A program made the translations under genes and the position numbers. A model generated the notes under the pieces. It did not search any database, was not told where the DNA came from, and saw only the letters and a list, made by a program, of their open reading frames with translations. This document shows, piece after piece, positions 15,911-25,736 of a stretch of DNA of 44,078 bases. This DNA is from Motilimonas cestriensis (lineage in GTDB: Bacteria > Pseudomonadota > Gammaproteobacteria > Enterobacterales > CBDFNC01): the NCBI RefSeq assembly GCF_021295315.1, contig NZ_JAIMJA010000029.1, forward strand, positions 1 to 44,078. The letters are read 5' to 3'. Position 1 is the stretch's first letter; every line of letters begins with the position of its first letter.

Positions 15911-17860
15911 ATGAACCAAATTCAAGGGAAAAAACAGTTTTCAATTAGCTTAATTAATCAAGCGCTGCTGGCGGCAGGTTTATTATCTTCGTGTCACGTG
16001 ATGGCAGCTCAAGCTAATAATGAAGCGATTGTTATTACAGCGACGCAAACCAAGCACACAGAGCTAACGGCGCCTGCTTCAGTTTCCTATATCACCCGAG
16101 AAGAGTTGGATAAGCTGAATGTTAATGACGTGGCACAAGCGATTAAACATTTACCCGGTATCAATGTTAACCCCGGTACATCATACGGGCGCAACGAGAT
16201 TAAAATTCGTGGCCTTGATTCCGATTACACTTTGCTGTTGGTGAATGGCCGCCGAGTAAACTCTCGAGATGCATTAACCTCGGGCTACGGTAATGATTTT
16301 GATCTATCTACCATCCCGATGACGGCTGTTGAACGCATCGAAGTGATCCGCGGCCCGATGTCGTCACTTTATGGTGCTGATGCGCTGGGCGGTGTCGTTA
16401 ACGTTATCTTACGTCAACCAAGCGAAACCACAAACGGCTCAGTAGGTTATCAATTTGATGGCATTACTCAGGGACAAGGCGGAGATACTAACAAGGTAAA
16501 TGCTTATATCAGTGGCGCGTTAGTCCCTGAAAAATTACTCGCCAACTTGATTATCGAAAAAAGCGATCGTGATGCTTGGCGAACAAAACTAAGCAAAAAC
16601 CCAGATGCTGATGCGTTAGAAGCGCGTGAAAAATTGAATATTTATTCCAACGTGAAGTGGCTGTTAAGTGCCGAGCAAGACGTGGACTTAGATCTGATCT
16701 ACAGCAAAGATGATCGTGATGCTGACTGGAATAACTGGGGCAGAGCGGTGAACAATGTGCAAGAGCTTGAACGAATTAATGCGGCATTAACCCACAAGGG
16801 TTATTGGTCGGCATTTGATTCCACCTTGCGCTACAGCTATGAGTCTACTGACTTAATGGATAATTCAGGTCTCAATAAAGCAGTGGGCGATGTTAATCAA
16901 ACTAACCAAGCCATTGAAGCACAACTGTCGGGTTACATCGCGTCTCATTTGGTTACCGGAGGGGCTGAGTACCGCAAGACCAAATTAGAGAACAACCTGA
17001 CGCTAGGTTCAAACACGGTAGATTATGACCAATCGGCCATTTATATCCAGGACGAATTTGATCTCGGTGAGCTGTCTTTGACTGTTGGCGGTCGCTTTGA
17101 TGATCACCAAGTATATGGCGGTGAATTTAGCCCAAGGGCTTATGCGGTATACAGTATTACCGATAGATGGGTAGTCAAGGGCGGTATTGGTAAAGCATTT
17201 AAGGCCCCGGGTCTAAATCAGTACAGTGATGCCTATGGTGTTACTGCGTGTCGCGGCGCTTGTACTGTAGTTGGTAACCCAGATTTGAAAGCGGAAACGT
17301 CAGTAAGCTACGAGCTATCAACTGGTTATGAGGCAGAGCAGTTTGGTGGCAGCTTAACGTTATTCAATAATGAAATTGAAGACATGATTAAAGCTGAAGC
17401 ATGGGATCGAGTAAAAACCTCATTAAGCTACATGAACGTAGATAAAGCGACTATTCGTGGTATTGAATTGTCAGCTTGGTTCGATGTTTCTGACTCGCTA
17501 AGTATTAACACCAACTATTTATTGTCCGACTCCGAAGACAACAGCACCGGTAAAGAGTTGACACTAACGCCGCGTAATACTTGGAACGCACAGCTAGATT
17601 GGCAAGCAATGGAAAACCTATCGACTTTTCTTGCTTACAACTACACCGGGTCTCAGTTCTTAGGCACGTCTTTGTCACAAGAAAAAGCCAGTGCTTATTC
17701 AACCCTAGATGTTGGCGCGCAGTATGAAGCGATTAAAAACCTGACGTTCAAAGCCGGTGTCACCAACTTAACCGATGAAGACCGCGATGATATCGCAGTG
17801 AAATACGATTACATCCTCAAAGGCCGCAGTATCTATGCCGGCGTTGCTTACGATTTTTAA
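15911..17860 (+). CDS. TonB-dependent catecholate siderophore receptor
   Basis: A 649-aa outer-membrane receptor that imports a ferric catechol siderophore using TonB energy. ATG 15911 is chosen because GGAG lies eight bases upstream; the GTG at 15905 is too close. A signal peptide ends near HVMA (residue 32), followed by the TonB box EAIVITATQ. The plug domain (about 50-165) contains the family signature RGPMSSLYGADALGGVVNVI, and a 22-strand barrel ends with the terminal Phe of AYDF. It is most like the FepA/IrgA/VctA group. The neighbouring biosynthesis and uptake genes make the cluster's own siderophore the likely ligand. A 10-bp hairpin follows the stop. Confidence 0.92.
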   Translation: MNQIQGKKQFSISLINQALLAAGLLSSCHVMAAQANNEAIVITATQTKHTELTAPASVSYITREELDKLNVNDVAQAIKHLPGINVNPGTSYGRNEIKIRGLDSDYTLLLVNGRRVNSRDALTSGYGNDFDLSTIPMTAVERIEVIRGPMSSLYGADALGGVVNVILRQPSETTNGSVGYQFDGITQGQGGDTNKVNAYISGALVPEKLLANLIIEKSDRDAWRTKLSKNPDADALEAREKLNIYSNVKWLLSAEQDVDLDLIYSKDDRDADWNNWGRAVNNVQELERINAALTHKGYWSAFDSTLRYSYESTDLMDNSGLNKAVGDVNQTNQAIEAQLSGYIASHLVTGGAEYRKTKLENNLTLGSNTVDYDQSAIYIQDEFDLGELSLTVGGRFDDHQVYGGEFSPRAYAVYSITDRWVVKGGIGKAFKAPGLNQYSDAYGVTACRGACTVVGNPDLKAETSVSYELSTGYEAEQFGGSLTLFNNEIEDMIKAEAWDRVKTSLSYMNVDKATIRGIELSAWFDVSDSLSINTNYLLSDSEDNSTGKELTLTPRNTWNAQLDWQAMENLSTFLAYNYTGSQFLGTSLSQEKASAYSTLDVGAQYEAIKNLTFKAGVTNLTDEDRDDIAVKYDYILKGRSIYAGVAYDF

Positions 17861-17869
17861 TCGTCAAAT

Positions 17870-17894
17870 GGGAGTAAGCCCAGCGCTTACTCCC
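17870..17894 (+). terminator. Hairpin after the receptor gene
   Basis: GGGAGTAAGC-CCAGC-GCTTACTCCC is a perfect 10-bp stem with a 5-base loop, ten bases after the receptor stop. There is no U run after it, so it may be a weak or Rho-assisted terminator, or a 3'-end stabiliser that allows partial read-through into the biosynthetic operon. Confidence 0.5.
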
Positions 17895-17951
17895 AGCTTG
17901 CAACAATAACAACGATTAACACCATCAAGATAAAACCAGCTGTCTGGTTTA

Positions 17952-17970
17952 GATAAAAATAATTATAAAG
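17952..17970 (+). promoter_or_regulatory. Putative Fur box upstream of the biosynthetic operon
   Basis: GATAAAAATAATTATAAAG matches about 13 of 19 positions of the Fur consensus and lies about 100 bases before the first biosynthetic gene. A matching -35/-10 pair is not clear. Confidence 0.5.
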
Positions 17971-18073
17971 CAATGTGAAGCAATGCAAATGGCAGATCTA
18001 GCGCCTTAGATCTTCGAACAATATTGAACGAGTGAAACTCGCGTCAAGGATTTGCATTAAAAGGGGTTGTGTT

Positions 18074-19267
18074 ATGCAACAGACACCAAATCAAGCGCTA
18101 TCTTATAATCTTGCATCGTTTTCACCGCATAACGACTGTTTGTTTAGATCGGAAGATCAAACATTAGTCGCATTAAATGTTAGTCAGCGAATTGTTCAGC
18201 CTGCGGTAGGCGGTGAAGATAAAGATAGTCTATTCCAAGCAGCAATACAGCGCGCATTTGAACTAGAAAAGCAAAAAGGTAATGATAATCCAATCATCGT
18301 GGGCTCAGTGCCTTTTGATGTAACTCAACCATCTTGTTTATATATTCCACAAACGGCATTTTTTGTCGACAACATGGATATCGCACTGTCTGGCGAGGGC
18401 CAACAACAAGAGCAAATCCTGTTGTCGCATATGCGTAGCGAGCCCGATGAAGCAAGCTTTAAAGATGCGGTATGCAAAGCGGTCAATCAGTTTGCTTTGG
18501 GCGCCCTTGAAAAAACCGTCTTATCACGAGTGTTAAACTTGTCGTTTTCTGACCCAGTGTCACCCCGAGCAATTCTCGCAAGCTTATGGCAACAAAACCC
18601 GCAAGCCTATCATTTTTCGGTGCCACAAACCCAAGGCAGCGTGCTGTTAGGGGCCAGTCCTGAGTTGCTTATTCGTAAGCAGGGTACGCAGCTTATTTCC
18701 AACCCGCTAGCGGGGTCAGCAAAGCGTCAAAGTAATCCAGCGCTTGATCAACAGATCAGTCACGCGCTTTTACAATCAAGCAAGGATCGTTATGAACATC
18801 GGCTAGTGATTGAGGAAATTGCTCGGCTGCTCAAGCCACATTGTCAGCAACTTGATGTTCCAACAGCGCCATCGCTGATTAATACGCCAGCCATGTGGCA
18901 TTTATCAACCCGTATAGAAGCTGAACTAGGTAGCAAGGATATGAATGCGTTGCAGCTTGCTTGTTTGCTTCATCCAACGCCAGCAGTCTGTGGTTACCCC
19001 TTTGATTTATCAAAACAAGCCATTGCGCAATTGGAGCCGTTTCAACGCGGTATGTTCAGTGGAATGGTGGGTTGGTGCGATTCGCGTGGCAATGGAGAAT
19101 GGGTTGTTACCATACGCTGTGGTGAAGTTAAACATGACCAAGTTCGTTTGTTTGCCGGGGCCGGTATCGTGAATGGCTCATGTTCAAATGCAGAATGGCT
19201 AGAAACACAAGCAAAATTCGGCACTATGCTGAAGGCGTTTGGCTTTAATGAACAGGAGGCCAAATGA
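18074..19267 (+). CDS. entC: Isochorismate synthase (amoC-type)
   Basis: A 397-aa chorismate-utilising enzyme that isomerises chorismate to isochorismate, the first committed step to 2,3-dihydroxybenzoate. It shows ASPELLIRK and NPLAGSAKR, then DRYEHRLVIEEIA, the STRIEAEL segment, HPTPAVCGYP and the C-terminal RCGEVKHDQVRLFAGAGIV, all conserved in EntC/DhbC/VibC. The start at 18074 has AAGGGG eight bases upstream; an in-frame start at 18032 lacks support. It opens the operon and overlaps the next gene by four bases. The order of the seven genes suggests the name amoC. Confidence 0.93.
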   Translation: MQQTPNQALSYNLASFSPHNDCLFRSEDQTLVALNVSQRIVQPAVGGEDKDSLFQAAIQRAFELEKQKGNDNPIIVGSVPFDVTQPSCLYIPQTAFFVDNMDIALSGEGQQQEQILLSHMRSEPDEASFKDAVCKAVNQFALGALEKTVLSRVLNLSFSDPVSPRAILASLWQQNPQAYHFSVPQTQGSVLLGASPELLIRKQGTQLISNPLAGSAKRQSNPALDQQISHALLQSSKDRYEHRLVIEEIARLLKPHCQQLDVPTAPSLINTPAMWHLSTRIEAELGSKDMNALQLACLLHPTPAVCGYPFDLSKQAIAQLEPFQRGMFSGMVGWCDSRGNGEWVVTIRCGEVKHDQVRLFAGAGIVNGSCSNAEWLETQAKFGTMLKAFGFNEQEAK

Positions 19268-20904
19268 GTATCCCATTCACCCCATGGCCAGAGCCACTGG
19301 CGAAACGCTATCGCGAAAAGGGCTATTGGAGTGGCCAGCCACTGGTCGACATTATTACACGGCATCAAGCAACCGCAGCCGATGATCTTGCGTTGATTTG
19401 TGGCGAACGTTGTTATCGTTATGCTGACCTTGATAGGCTCAGCTCTCATCTAGCGTCACATTTGCATCAAATAGGCTTGCGGGCAGGCGCTACCGCATTG
19501 GTGCAACTGCCTAATATCGCTGAGTTTTACCTCGTATATTTTGCTTTACTTAAAGTGGGCATTGCGCCAGTTAATGCTTTGTTTAGTCACAATAAAGTTG
19601 AGTTAATGTCGTACGTTGAACAATTGCAACCTGAAGTGGCCATTGTGTCTTCGCAACATGCCTTATTCAAAGATAACGCTTTTGCACAGCAATTACGCGC
19701 TATTTGCCCAGTGTTAGATCATTGGTTGTTAGAAGGGGAAGCGTCATGGGCACACTCGCTTAGCGCCTTGTTTGATTCGCCAGCGGCGAATGTGTCAGCT
19801 ACGGACTGGCAATCTACTTCGCCCGATCAAGTTGCATTTTTTCAACTGTCGGGCGGCAGCACGGGTACGCCTAAGCTGATCCCACGAACCCATGATGACT
19901 ATTACTACAGTGTGAGAGCCAGCGCCGAAATTTGTCAGATAAATACCGACACTCGTTATCTTTGCGCACTGCCAGCGGCCCATAATTTTAGCCTTAGCTC
20001 ACCCGGCAGTTTAGGCGTGTTTTACGCTGGTGGAACCGTGGTATTAGCCACCGACCCCAGCGCAATGACTTGTTTTCCACTGATTCATAAGCACGGCATC
20101 ACCGTCACCGCGTTAGTGCCGCCTGCGATCACTTTGTGGCTACAAGCCGCGAGCAGTTTTCCTGATTATTTAACGACCCTTAGCGTAGTGCAAGTGGGTG
20201 GTGCCCGTTTAAGCGAAGCGTTAGCAAAAAGGATCAAGCCAGAGCTTGGTTGCCAATTACAACAAGTGTTTGGCATGGCGGAAGGCTTAGTGAATTACAC
20301 CCGATTAGACGACGATGAATGGCATACTTTTCATACTCAAGGTCGCCCTATTAGTGAGGATGACGAAATCAAAATCGTCAATCAAGCGGGGGAGCGTGTT
20401 CCGACTGGCGAGGCTGGGGCACTGTTAACACGCGGTCCTTATACCTTTCGCGGTTATTACTTGAGCCCTGAGCACAACGAAACTGCATTTGATCAAGAAG
20501 GTTTTTATCGCTCGGGTGATGTGGTTAAGCAAACTGAATCGGGCTACTTGATTGTGGTGGGTCGTGATAAAGACCAAATCAATCGCGGCGGAGAAAAAAT
20601 TGCCGCGGAAGAAATCGAAAATCAATTACTGACGCATCCCAGTATTACCAACGTCGCGATTGTGTCGATGCCTGACCCCATAATGGGCGAAAAAAGCTGT
20701 GCTTTTGTCACTCGGGAAGATGAAACCTTAACCGCGATGGCACTTCGTAAGTACCTTCGATCCCTTGGTGTTGCGGCATATAAATTACCCGATCATGTTG
20801 AATTTATTGATCGTTTACCAGAAACCCCGGTTGGCAAAATAGATAAACGCCAATTGCGTCAACTTATACAGCAAATTAAATTTAAGCAAGTGAAGGAATC
20901 TTAA
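19264..20904 (+). CDS. entE: 2,3-dihydroxybenzoate-AMP ligase (amoE-type)
   Basis: A 546-aa stand-alone adenylating enzyme that activates 2,3-dihydroxybenzoate with ATP and transfers it to the aryl carrier domain of EntB. Motifs: LSGGSTGTPKLIPRTHDDY (ATP loop), LPAAHNFSLSSPG, VFGMAEGLVNYTR, YRSGDVV, and GRDKDQINRGGEKIAAEE with the catalytic C-terminal Lys in PVGKIDKRQL. The aryl-acid pocket residues resemble EntE/DhbE/VibE rather than amino-acid domains. It starts within the preceding gene's stop (ATGA) behind a perfect AGGAGG, and ends one base before entB. Confidence 0.95.
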   Translation: MSIPFTPWPEPLAKRYREKGYWSGQPLVDIITRHQATAADDLALICGERCYRYADLDRLSSHLASHLHQIGLRAGATALVQLPNIAEFYLVYFALLKVGIAPVNALFSHNKVELMSYVEQLQPEVAIVSSQHALFKDNAFAQQLRAICPVLDHWLLEGEASWAHSLSALFDSPAANVSATDWQSTSPDQVAFFQLSGGSTGTPKLIPRTHDDYYYSVRASAEICQINTDTRYLCALPAAHNFSLSSPGSLGVFYAGGTVVLATDPSAMTCFPLIHKHGITVTALVPPAITLWLQAASSFPDYLTTLSVVQVGGARLSEALAKRIKPELGCQLQQVFGMAEGLVNYTRLDDDEWHTFHTQGRPISEDDEIKIVNQAGERVPTGEAGALLTRGPYTFRGYYLSPEHNETAFDQEGFYRSGDVVKQTESGYLIVVGRDKDQINRGGEKIAAEEIENQLLTHPSITNVAIVSMPDPIMGEKSCAFVTREDETLTAMALRKYLRSLGVAAYKLPDHVEFIDRLPETPVGKIDKRQLRQLIQQIKFKQVKES

Positions 20905-20905
20905 T

Positions 20906-21832
20906 ATGGCCATAACCGCGCTCTCAGCATACCCATTACCCCGTATCGAGGATTTTCCAACCAACAAGGTGTCATGGACTTTTGATCCTAGCCAGGCCGT
21001 ATTTTTAATTCATGACATGCAAGAGTACTTTGTGAGTTTTTATGGTGCAGAAAACGCTTTGATCGACGAGGTTATCGCTAATCTCGTGTCAATTAAGGCT
21101 TATTGTAAAGCGAATGGCATTCCTGTTGTTTATACCGCGCAACCAAAAGAGCAAAACATTGCTGACCGAGGTTTACTGACGGATATGTGGGGGCCGGGGA
21201 TTAATCAATCGCCAGAGCAACAAGAAGTGGTATCAGCGTTAGCACCTGAGCCAGAAGACACAGTGCTAGATAAGTGGCGCTATAGTGCTTTTCAGCGTGC
21301 GCCACTTGAACAAATAATGAAAGAGTTAGGCCGCAATCAGCTATTAATTGGCGGCATTTATGGCCATATCGGTTGTTTAATGACCGCGGTTGATGCATTT
21401 ATGCGAGATATTAAACCTTTTATGGTTGGCGATGCTGTTGCCGATTTCTCTAGAGATGATCACGACATGGCGCTTAAATATGTCGCCACGCGATGCGGAC
21501 AAGTCGTCACTACCGCATCGGTGACAGAGCAAGCCACACCAGCGATCAACCAGGCCGCCAATGCCACCAATGAAACGACCAATGGAGCAGAGTCGCCTAT
21601 CACCAAAGCAACATTACAAGGAACGATCCTGTCATTAATTGATGAGCCTGAAGATGAATTTGATGCGGATGAAAACTTACTGGATTACGGCTTAGATTCG
21701 GTTCATGTCATGTCGTTATTAACGCAATGGCGCAAGCAAGGTATTGAACTCAATTTTGTTGCTTTGGCCAATGAGCCAACATTAAACAATTGGTGGCAGT
21801 TGATCAGTGCGCAACAAGAGGCGCAAATATGA
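20906..21832 (+). CDS. entB: Isochorismatase with aryl carrier domain (amoB-type)
   Basis: A 308-aa bifunctional protein. The N-terminal isochorismatase (about 1-205) cleaves the pyruvate enol ether of isochorismate; VFLIHDMQEYF carries the catalytic Asp, DKWRYSAF the Lys, and GIYGHIGC replaces the usual nucleophile region, as in EntB. A low-complexity Ala/Thr linker (about 208-230) joins the C-terminal aryl carrier domain, whose YGLDSVHVM holds the phosphopantetheine Ser265. The stop overlaps the start of the first NRPS gene (ATGA). Confidence 0.94.
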   Translation: MAITALSAYPLPRIEDFPTNKVSWTFDPSQAVFLIHDMQEYFVSFYGAENALIDEVIANLVSIKAYCKANGIPVVYTAQPKEQNIADRGLLTDMWGPGINQSPEQQEVVSALAPEPEDTVLDKWRYSAFQRAPLEQIMKELGRNQLLIGGIYGHIGCLMTAVDAFMRDIKPFMVGDAVADFSRDDHDMALKYVATRCGQVVTTASVTEQATPAINQAANATNETTNGAESPITKATLQGTILSLIDEPEDEFDADENLLDYGLDSVHVMSLLTQWRKQGIELNFVALANEPTLNNWWQLISAQQEAQI

Positions 21833-24800
21833 AGCAGTTAAATACCGCGCAGCAAGGTCTTTGGCTGGGGCATACACTTAATCAAAACAAAGCCTTATTT
21901 AACACGGCTGAATGCATTGTTTTTCAAAGTGAAATACAAACACCTTGGCTAGCGCGCGCAATTCAACAAACAGTGCAGGAAATAGCGTGTTTATCATGTC
22001 ACTTTGTCAGTGATGATGCCAACGTCCCTTATATGCAGCCCGCCACGCTGCCGGCTCAGCTACCCACTGTCCGGCTCGATGAAGTAGATGAGGTTGCTGA
22101 AGCCAGCCTTGTTAGTGCATGGGCAGAAAAAGACATTGAGATCCCTTTTGATTTAAGCAAGGAATTACCTTGTCGGTTTACCTTATTAGAAGGGCAAACG
22201 AAACAATATTTGTACACCTGTGTGCACCATATTGCATTGGATGGCTTTGGCACAAGCTTAATGTTTCAGCGAATTGCCGAGATTTATTCAGCCCTTGTTA
22301 ACGACAAGGCGATTACACCAAGCCCCTTTGGTCAATTTGATGCAGTGCTCGCGGAAGATCAGCAACGCAAAGAATCGGGCGCTTATCAGAAAGCGCGAGA
22401 CTTTTGGCTTTCTTTGCTGACAGCGCAATCTCCCGCGTCTTCTTATGCAGAAAAAGTGATGCCCATTTCAGCCCGTTTTCATCGACAGTCGGGTCATATT
22501 GATGGGGCAACATGGCAACGAGTGCAGCATCTTGCGCAAATGAATAAAGTTACTTGGGTAGATGTTCTATTAGCTGCCATCAGCGTGCACTTAAGATGCT
22601 ATACCGGCGACAAGCAAGTGGTCATCGGCATGATGGTAATGAACCGTATGGGATCAAAATCATTAACGGTGCCCTGTATGCAAATGAATATCGTGCCATT
22701 AGTGGTAGATATTGAAGACCAAGACCAGCTAATGGACGTGGCCAGCAAAATTGCCAGTCATAAAAAGAAAATGCGCCGTTTTCAACATTATCGTTATGAG
22801 GATTTGCGCCGTGATATCAACCGCGTTGGTGGCGAGCAGCGGTTGTTTGGCACCTTAGTGAACATCATGCCCTTTGACCATCCGCTGAAATATGGCGATG
22901 TTACTGCGCAAACGTTGAACCTGAGTGCTGGACCTGTTGAAGATTTAACCATAGAGATACACAGTCAAAATGAAGGGGCTCCTTTATTGGATATTGATGC
23001 GAACCCAAGTGTGTATCAAGCACAGCAAGTGGCGTCGATTAAGCAAGAGTATCTTGATCTGCTTGAGCGTTGGTCAGGCGCGCCCGAGGAAACCGTAGTA
23101 ACACTGTTGAATAGTTGTTTTGCGCGCGAGCGCGCGCAGGCGATTATTGCTGGAGCGCCGCTAAATGAACCAAGGATTACGGGTTGTGCGCTTACTCAGA
23201 TCCGTCATTGGGCTGAGTATACACCTGAGCGAATTGCCATCCGCTATCAAGATCAAGTGTTGTCTTATGGTGAGTTGTGGCAACAAACGCAGCAGGCCGC
23301 TGCTGCTCTTAATCAGCAAGGGGTGAGGGCTGGCGATCGAGTAGGGGTTGCGTTGCAGCGATCGCCAAAGCAGATCATTAGTACCTTAGGGGTGCTGTTA
23401 TCTGGCGCTGTTTATGTGCCGCTCGATCCTGAACAGCCATTGTCGCGCCAACAAAGTATTGTGCTACAAGGGACCATAAACACCCTGATCACCCAAGCCG
23501 AATACCAACATCAACTTGCCCCCTTAGCCGTCGCTAAGGTGTTGCTAGCTGGAAGTTTGAGCGCTGAGCCTTGTTTTGAATACGCAAGCACCGCGCAAGA
23601 TAGCGCTTATGTCATGTTTACCTCCGGCTCAACTGGCCAACCGAAAGGCGTTAACATCAGTCACGGGGCATTGGCCCATTTTGTTGCCAGTGCTCGCCAA
23701 GCTTATCAAGTTGGCTGCGATGACCGCGTATTGCAATTTGCGCCGTTTAATTTTGACGCCAGTATTGAAGAAGTGTTTGTTACCTTAACCGCAGGCGCAG
23801 AGCTGGTGCTGCGAACAGATGCCATGCTTGAATCCATGAACGAATTTGTGGCGTTTATTGAAGCGCAGCAAATAACCTTATTGGATTTACCTACCGCTTT
23901 TTGGAATGAATGGGTGGTTAGTTTAGATAGCGGTATGGTTAAACTGCCCCATTGTTTAACAGGCGTGATCATTGGCGGTGAAGCCGTTTATCCAGAGCAA
24001 CTAGCTAAGTGGCAACGGGCGGTAGCAAGGGATGTTTTACCGTTAAATCAGAGTATTCGCTTGTTAAATACCTACGGGCCGACGGAAGCCACGGTGGTTG
24101 CAACTTATTGTGATATTCAGCATGTCGCGACGAATGTTAGTCAGCTTCCCATTGGGCAACCGCTGCCGGGTGTAGCAGCATTAATCTTAGGCAAAGGGGA
24201 TAAACCAGCGCACAGCGGTGAGTTAGTGTTACTCGGTCCGACCTTAGCTCAAGGCTATGTTGGATTACAACACGACGCATTTACTGAACTGCTGATTGGT
24301 GACCAATGGCGCCGCGTTTATCGCACGGGTGATCGGGTCAGCTGTGACGCAGATTCTTCTAACAATATCGTTTACCTTGGCCGCATTGATAATGAGTTCA
24401 AAATAAGTGGCTATCGGATTAATCCCGGCGAAATCGAGTCGCACTTATTGGCGCAATCTAAAGTGCTAGAAGCCTGTGTTCAAGGCATTGTCTATGACAG
24501 TGGTATCCGCCGGTTGGTGGCCTTTGTCGCCAGTAATGAAGCAGATTTATCAGCTAAGGACATCAAGGGCGAGCTGAGCCAAGTGCTGCCCGCCGCCATG
24601 GTGCCAACGGATTACCGCGTAATGTCATCCCTGCCGAAAACGAGCAGCAATAAGGTCGACCGAAAAGCGCTATTGGCTTTGTATCATCAAGACACTGAGT
24701 TCACTGAGCTGGCGACCGAAACCCAAACCCGCGTTTGCGCGATTTGGCAGCAAATATTAGGCGTGTCAGGGATCCAAGGTCAGGACAACTTTTTTGAGCT

Positions 24801-24969
24801 GGGTGGCCAATCCTTACAGACCATTCAAATTGTTAACCGTCTCGCCGCTGAGTTTGGCCTTAGTGTGAAGGTATCCGATGTGTTTGATCGCCCAATATTA
24901 AGTGAGTTTTGTCATTTTCTGGAGCAGCTGCAAACACAAGGTGAAGATGAAGTGGAAATGGTGTGGTAA
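21829..24969 (+). CDS. amoF: NRPS, C-A-PCP, predicted lysine-activating (AmoF-like)
   Basis: A 1046-aa single-module synthetase. The condensation domain (about 1-430) has HHIALDG at 133-139. The adenylation domain (about 450-950) shows TSGSTGQPKGV, NTYGPTEATV, YRTGDRV and KTSSNKVDRKAL. The carrier domain has LGGQSLQ with phosphopantetheine Ser995. Reading the pocket against GrsA gives D-A-E-D-I-G-T-V-V-K, very like lysine codes. The upstream C domain should acylate the Lys with DHB from EntB. There is no thioesterase. Start 21829 forms an ATGA overlap with entB. It corresponds to AmoF by position and length; EntF is larger and ends in a thioesterase. Confidence 0.85.
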   Translation: MKQLNTAQQGLWLGHTLNQNKALFNTAECIVFQSEIQTPWLARAIQQTVQEIACLSCHFVSDDANVPYMQPATLPAQLPTVRLDEVDEVAEASLVSAWAEKDIEIPFDLSKELPCRFTLLEGQTKQYLYTCVHHIALDGFGTSLMFQRIAEIYSALVNDKAITPSPFGQFDAVLAEDQQRKESGAYQKARDFWLSLLTAQSPASSYAEKVMPISARFHRQSGHIDGATWQRVQHLAQMNKVTWVDVLLAAISVHLRCYTGDKQVVIGMMVMNRMGSKSLTVPCMQMNIVPLVVDIEDQDQLMDVASKIASHKKKMRRFQHYRYEDLRRDINRVGGEQRLFGTLVNIMPFDHPLKYGDVTAQTLNLSAGPVEDLTIEIHSQNEGAPLLDIDANPSVYQAQQVASIKQEYLDLLERWSGAPEETVVTLLNSCFARERAQAIIAGAPLNEPRITGCALTQIRHWAEYTPERIAIRYQDQVLSYGELWQQTQQAAAALNQQGVRAGDRVGVALQRSPKQIISTLGVLLSGAVYVPLDPEQPLSRQQSIVLQGTINTLITQAEYQHQLAPLAVAKVLLAGSLSAEPCFEYASTAQDSAYVMFTSGSTGQPKGVNISHGALAHFVASARQAYQVGCDDRVLQFAPFNFDASIEEVFVTLTAGAELVLRTDAMLESMNEFVAFIEAQQITLLDLPTAFWNEWVVSLDSGMVKLPHCLTGVIIGGEAVYPEQLAKWQRAVARDVLPLNQSIRLLNTYGPTEATVVATYCDIQHVATNVSQLPIGQPLPGVAALILGKGDKPAHSGELVLLGPTLAQGYVGLQHDAFTELLIGDQWRRVYRTGDRVSCDADSSNNIVYLGRIDNEFKISGYRINPGEIESHLLAQSKVLEACVQGIVYDSGIRRLVAFVASNEADLSAKDIKGELSQVLPAAMVPTDYRVMSSLPKTSSNKVDRKALLALYHQDTEFTELATETQTRVCAIWQQILGVSGIQGQDNFFELGGQSLQTIQIVNRLAAEFGLSVKVSDVFDRPILSEFCHFLEQLQTQGEDEVEMVW

Positions 24970-24971
24970 GC

Positions 24972-25727
24972 ATGCAAGAGCAACTGTTTTTAAACAAAGT
25001 GGTGTGGGTAACCGGTGCTGCAAAAGGAATTGGCCGAGCGATTGCGCAGCAGTTTGTAGACCAAGGGGCCGAGGTTATTGGATTTGATATTGCCTTTGGC
25101 GCAGACAATTATCCTTTTGTCACCCAGCGCGTTGATATCAGTGATGCGGCTGCTGTTACCGCTATGGCACAAAGCGTGCTGGCGCAGCAGCCCCAGCTGG
25201 ATGTACTGGTTAATGTAGCGGGGATATTACGCTTGGGAGAAGTAGAGCAACTTACGGTGGATGACTGGCAAGCCTGCCTTGACGTGAATGTTTCAGGTCC
25301 TTTTTATTTGTTGCAACAAGTGATCCCGACTTTTAAGCGTCAGCATCATGGTGCCATTGTTAATGTCAGCTCTAATGCCGCCCACGTGCCGCGTCAGTTA
25401 ATGTCGGCATACTGTGCCTCAAAGGCGGCCTTAACCAGTTTATCTCATTGCGTGGCACTTGAGCTTGCGCCTTTTGGTGTGCGCTGCAATTTGGTGTCAC
25501 CGGGTTCGACGGATACCGACATGCAACGCGCCTTATGGCACAGCCATGATGCCGAGCAGCGCACGATTGAGGGCTTTCCCAGTCAATTTAAACTTGGCAT
25601 TCCACTTGGAAAAATAGCCAAGCCACAAGACATCGCTGGTGTTGTGCTATTTCTTGCTTCAGAGGCTGCCAACCACGTTACCATGCAAGACATTGTGGTT
25701 GACGGTGGCGCTATTTTAAATGCTTAG
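24972..25727 (+). CDS. entA: 2,3-dihydro-2,3-dihydroxybenzoate dehydrogenase (amoA-type)
   Basis: A 251-aa short-chain dehydrogenase that oxidises dihydro-DHB to 2,3-dihydroxybenzoate with NAD+. The cofactor loop is VTGAAKGIG, followed by NVAGILRLG, the catalytic NVSSNAAHVPRQLMSAYCASK (Ser, then YxxxK) and a C-terminal VVDGGAILNA. ATG 24972 comes two bases after the NRPS stop; the ribosome site is weak, so translation may depend on coupling. A GTG at 24963 is open in frame but lies inside the NRPS end. Placing the dehydrogenase between two NRPS genes is a feature I recall from the Aeromonas amonabactin operon. Confidence 0.93.
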   Translation: MQEQLFLNKVVWVTGAAKGIGRAIAQQFVDQGAEVIGFDIAFGADNYPFVTQRVDISDAAAVTAMAQSVLAQQPQLDVLVNVAGILRLGEVEQLTVDDWQACLDVNVSGPFYLLQQVIPTFKRQHHGAIVNVSSNAAHVPRQLMSAYCASKAALTSLSHCVALELAPFGVRCNLVSPGSTDTDMQRALWHSHDAEQRTIEGFPSQFKLGIPLGKIAKPQDIAGVVLFLASEAANHVTMQDIVVDGGAILNA

Positions 25728-25736
25728 GACCTTCTC

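Noticed and set aside
21829-24969. EntF-type enterobactin synthetase
   Set aside because: The A-domain code is Lys-like rather than Ser-like and there is no C-terminal thioesterase.
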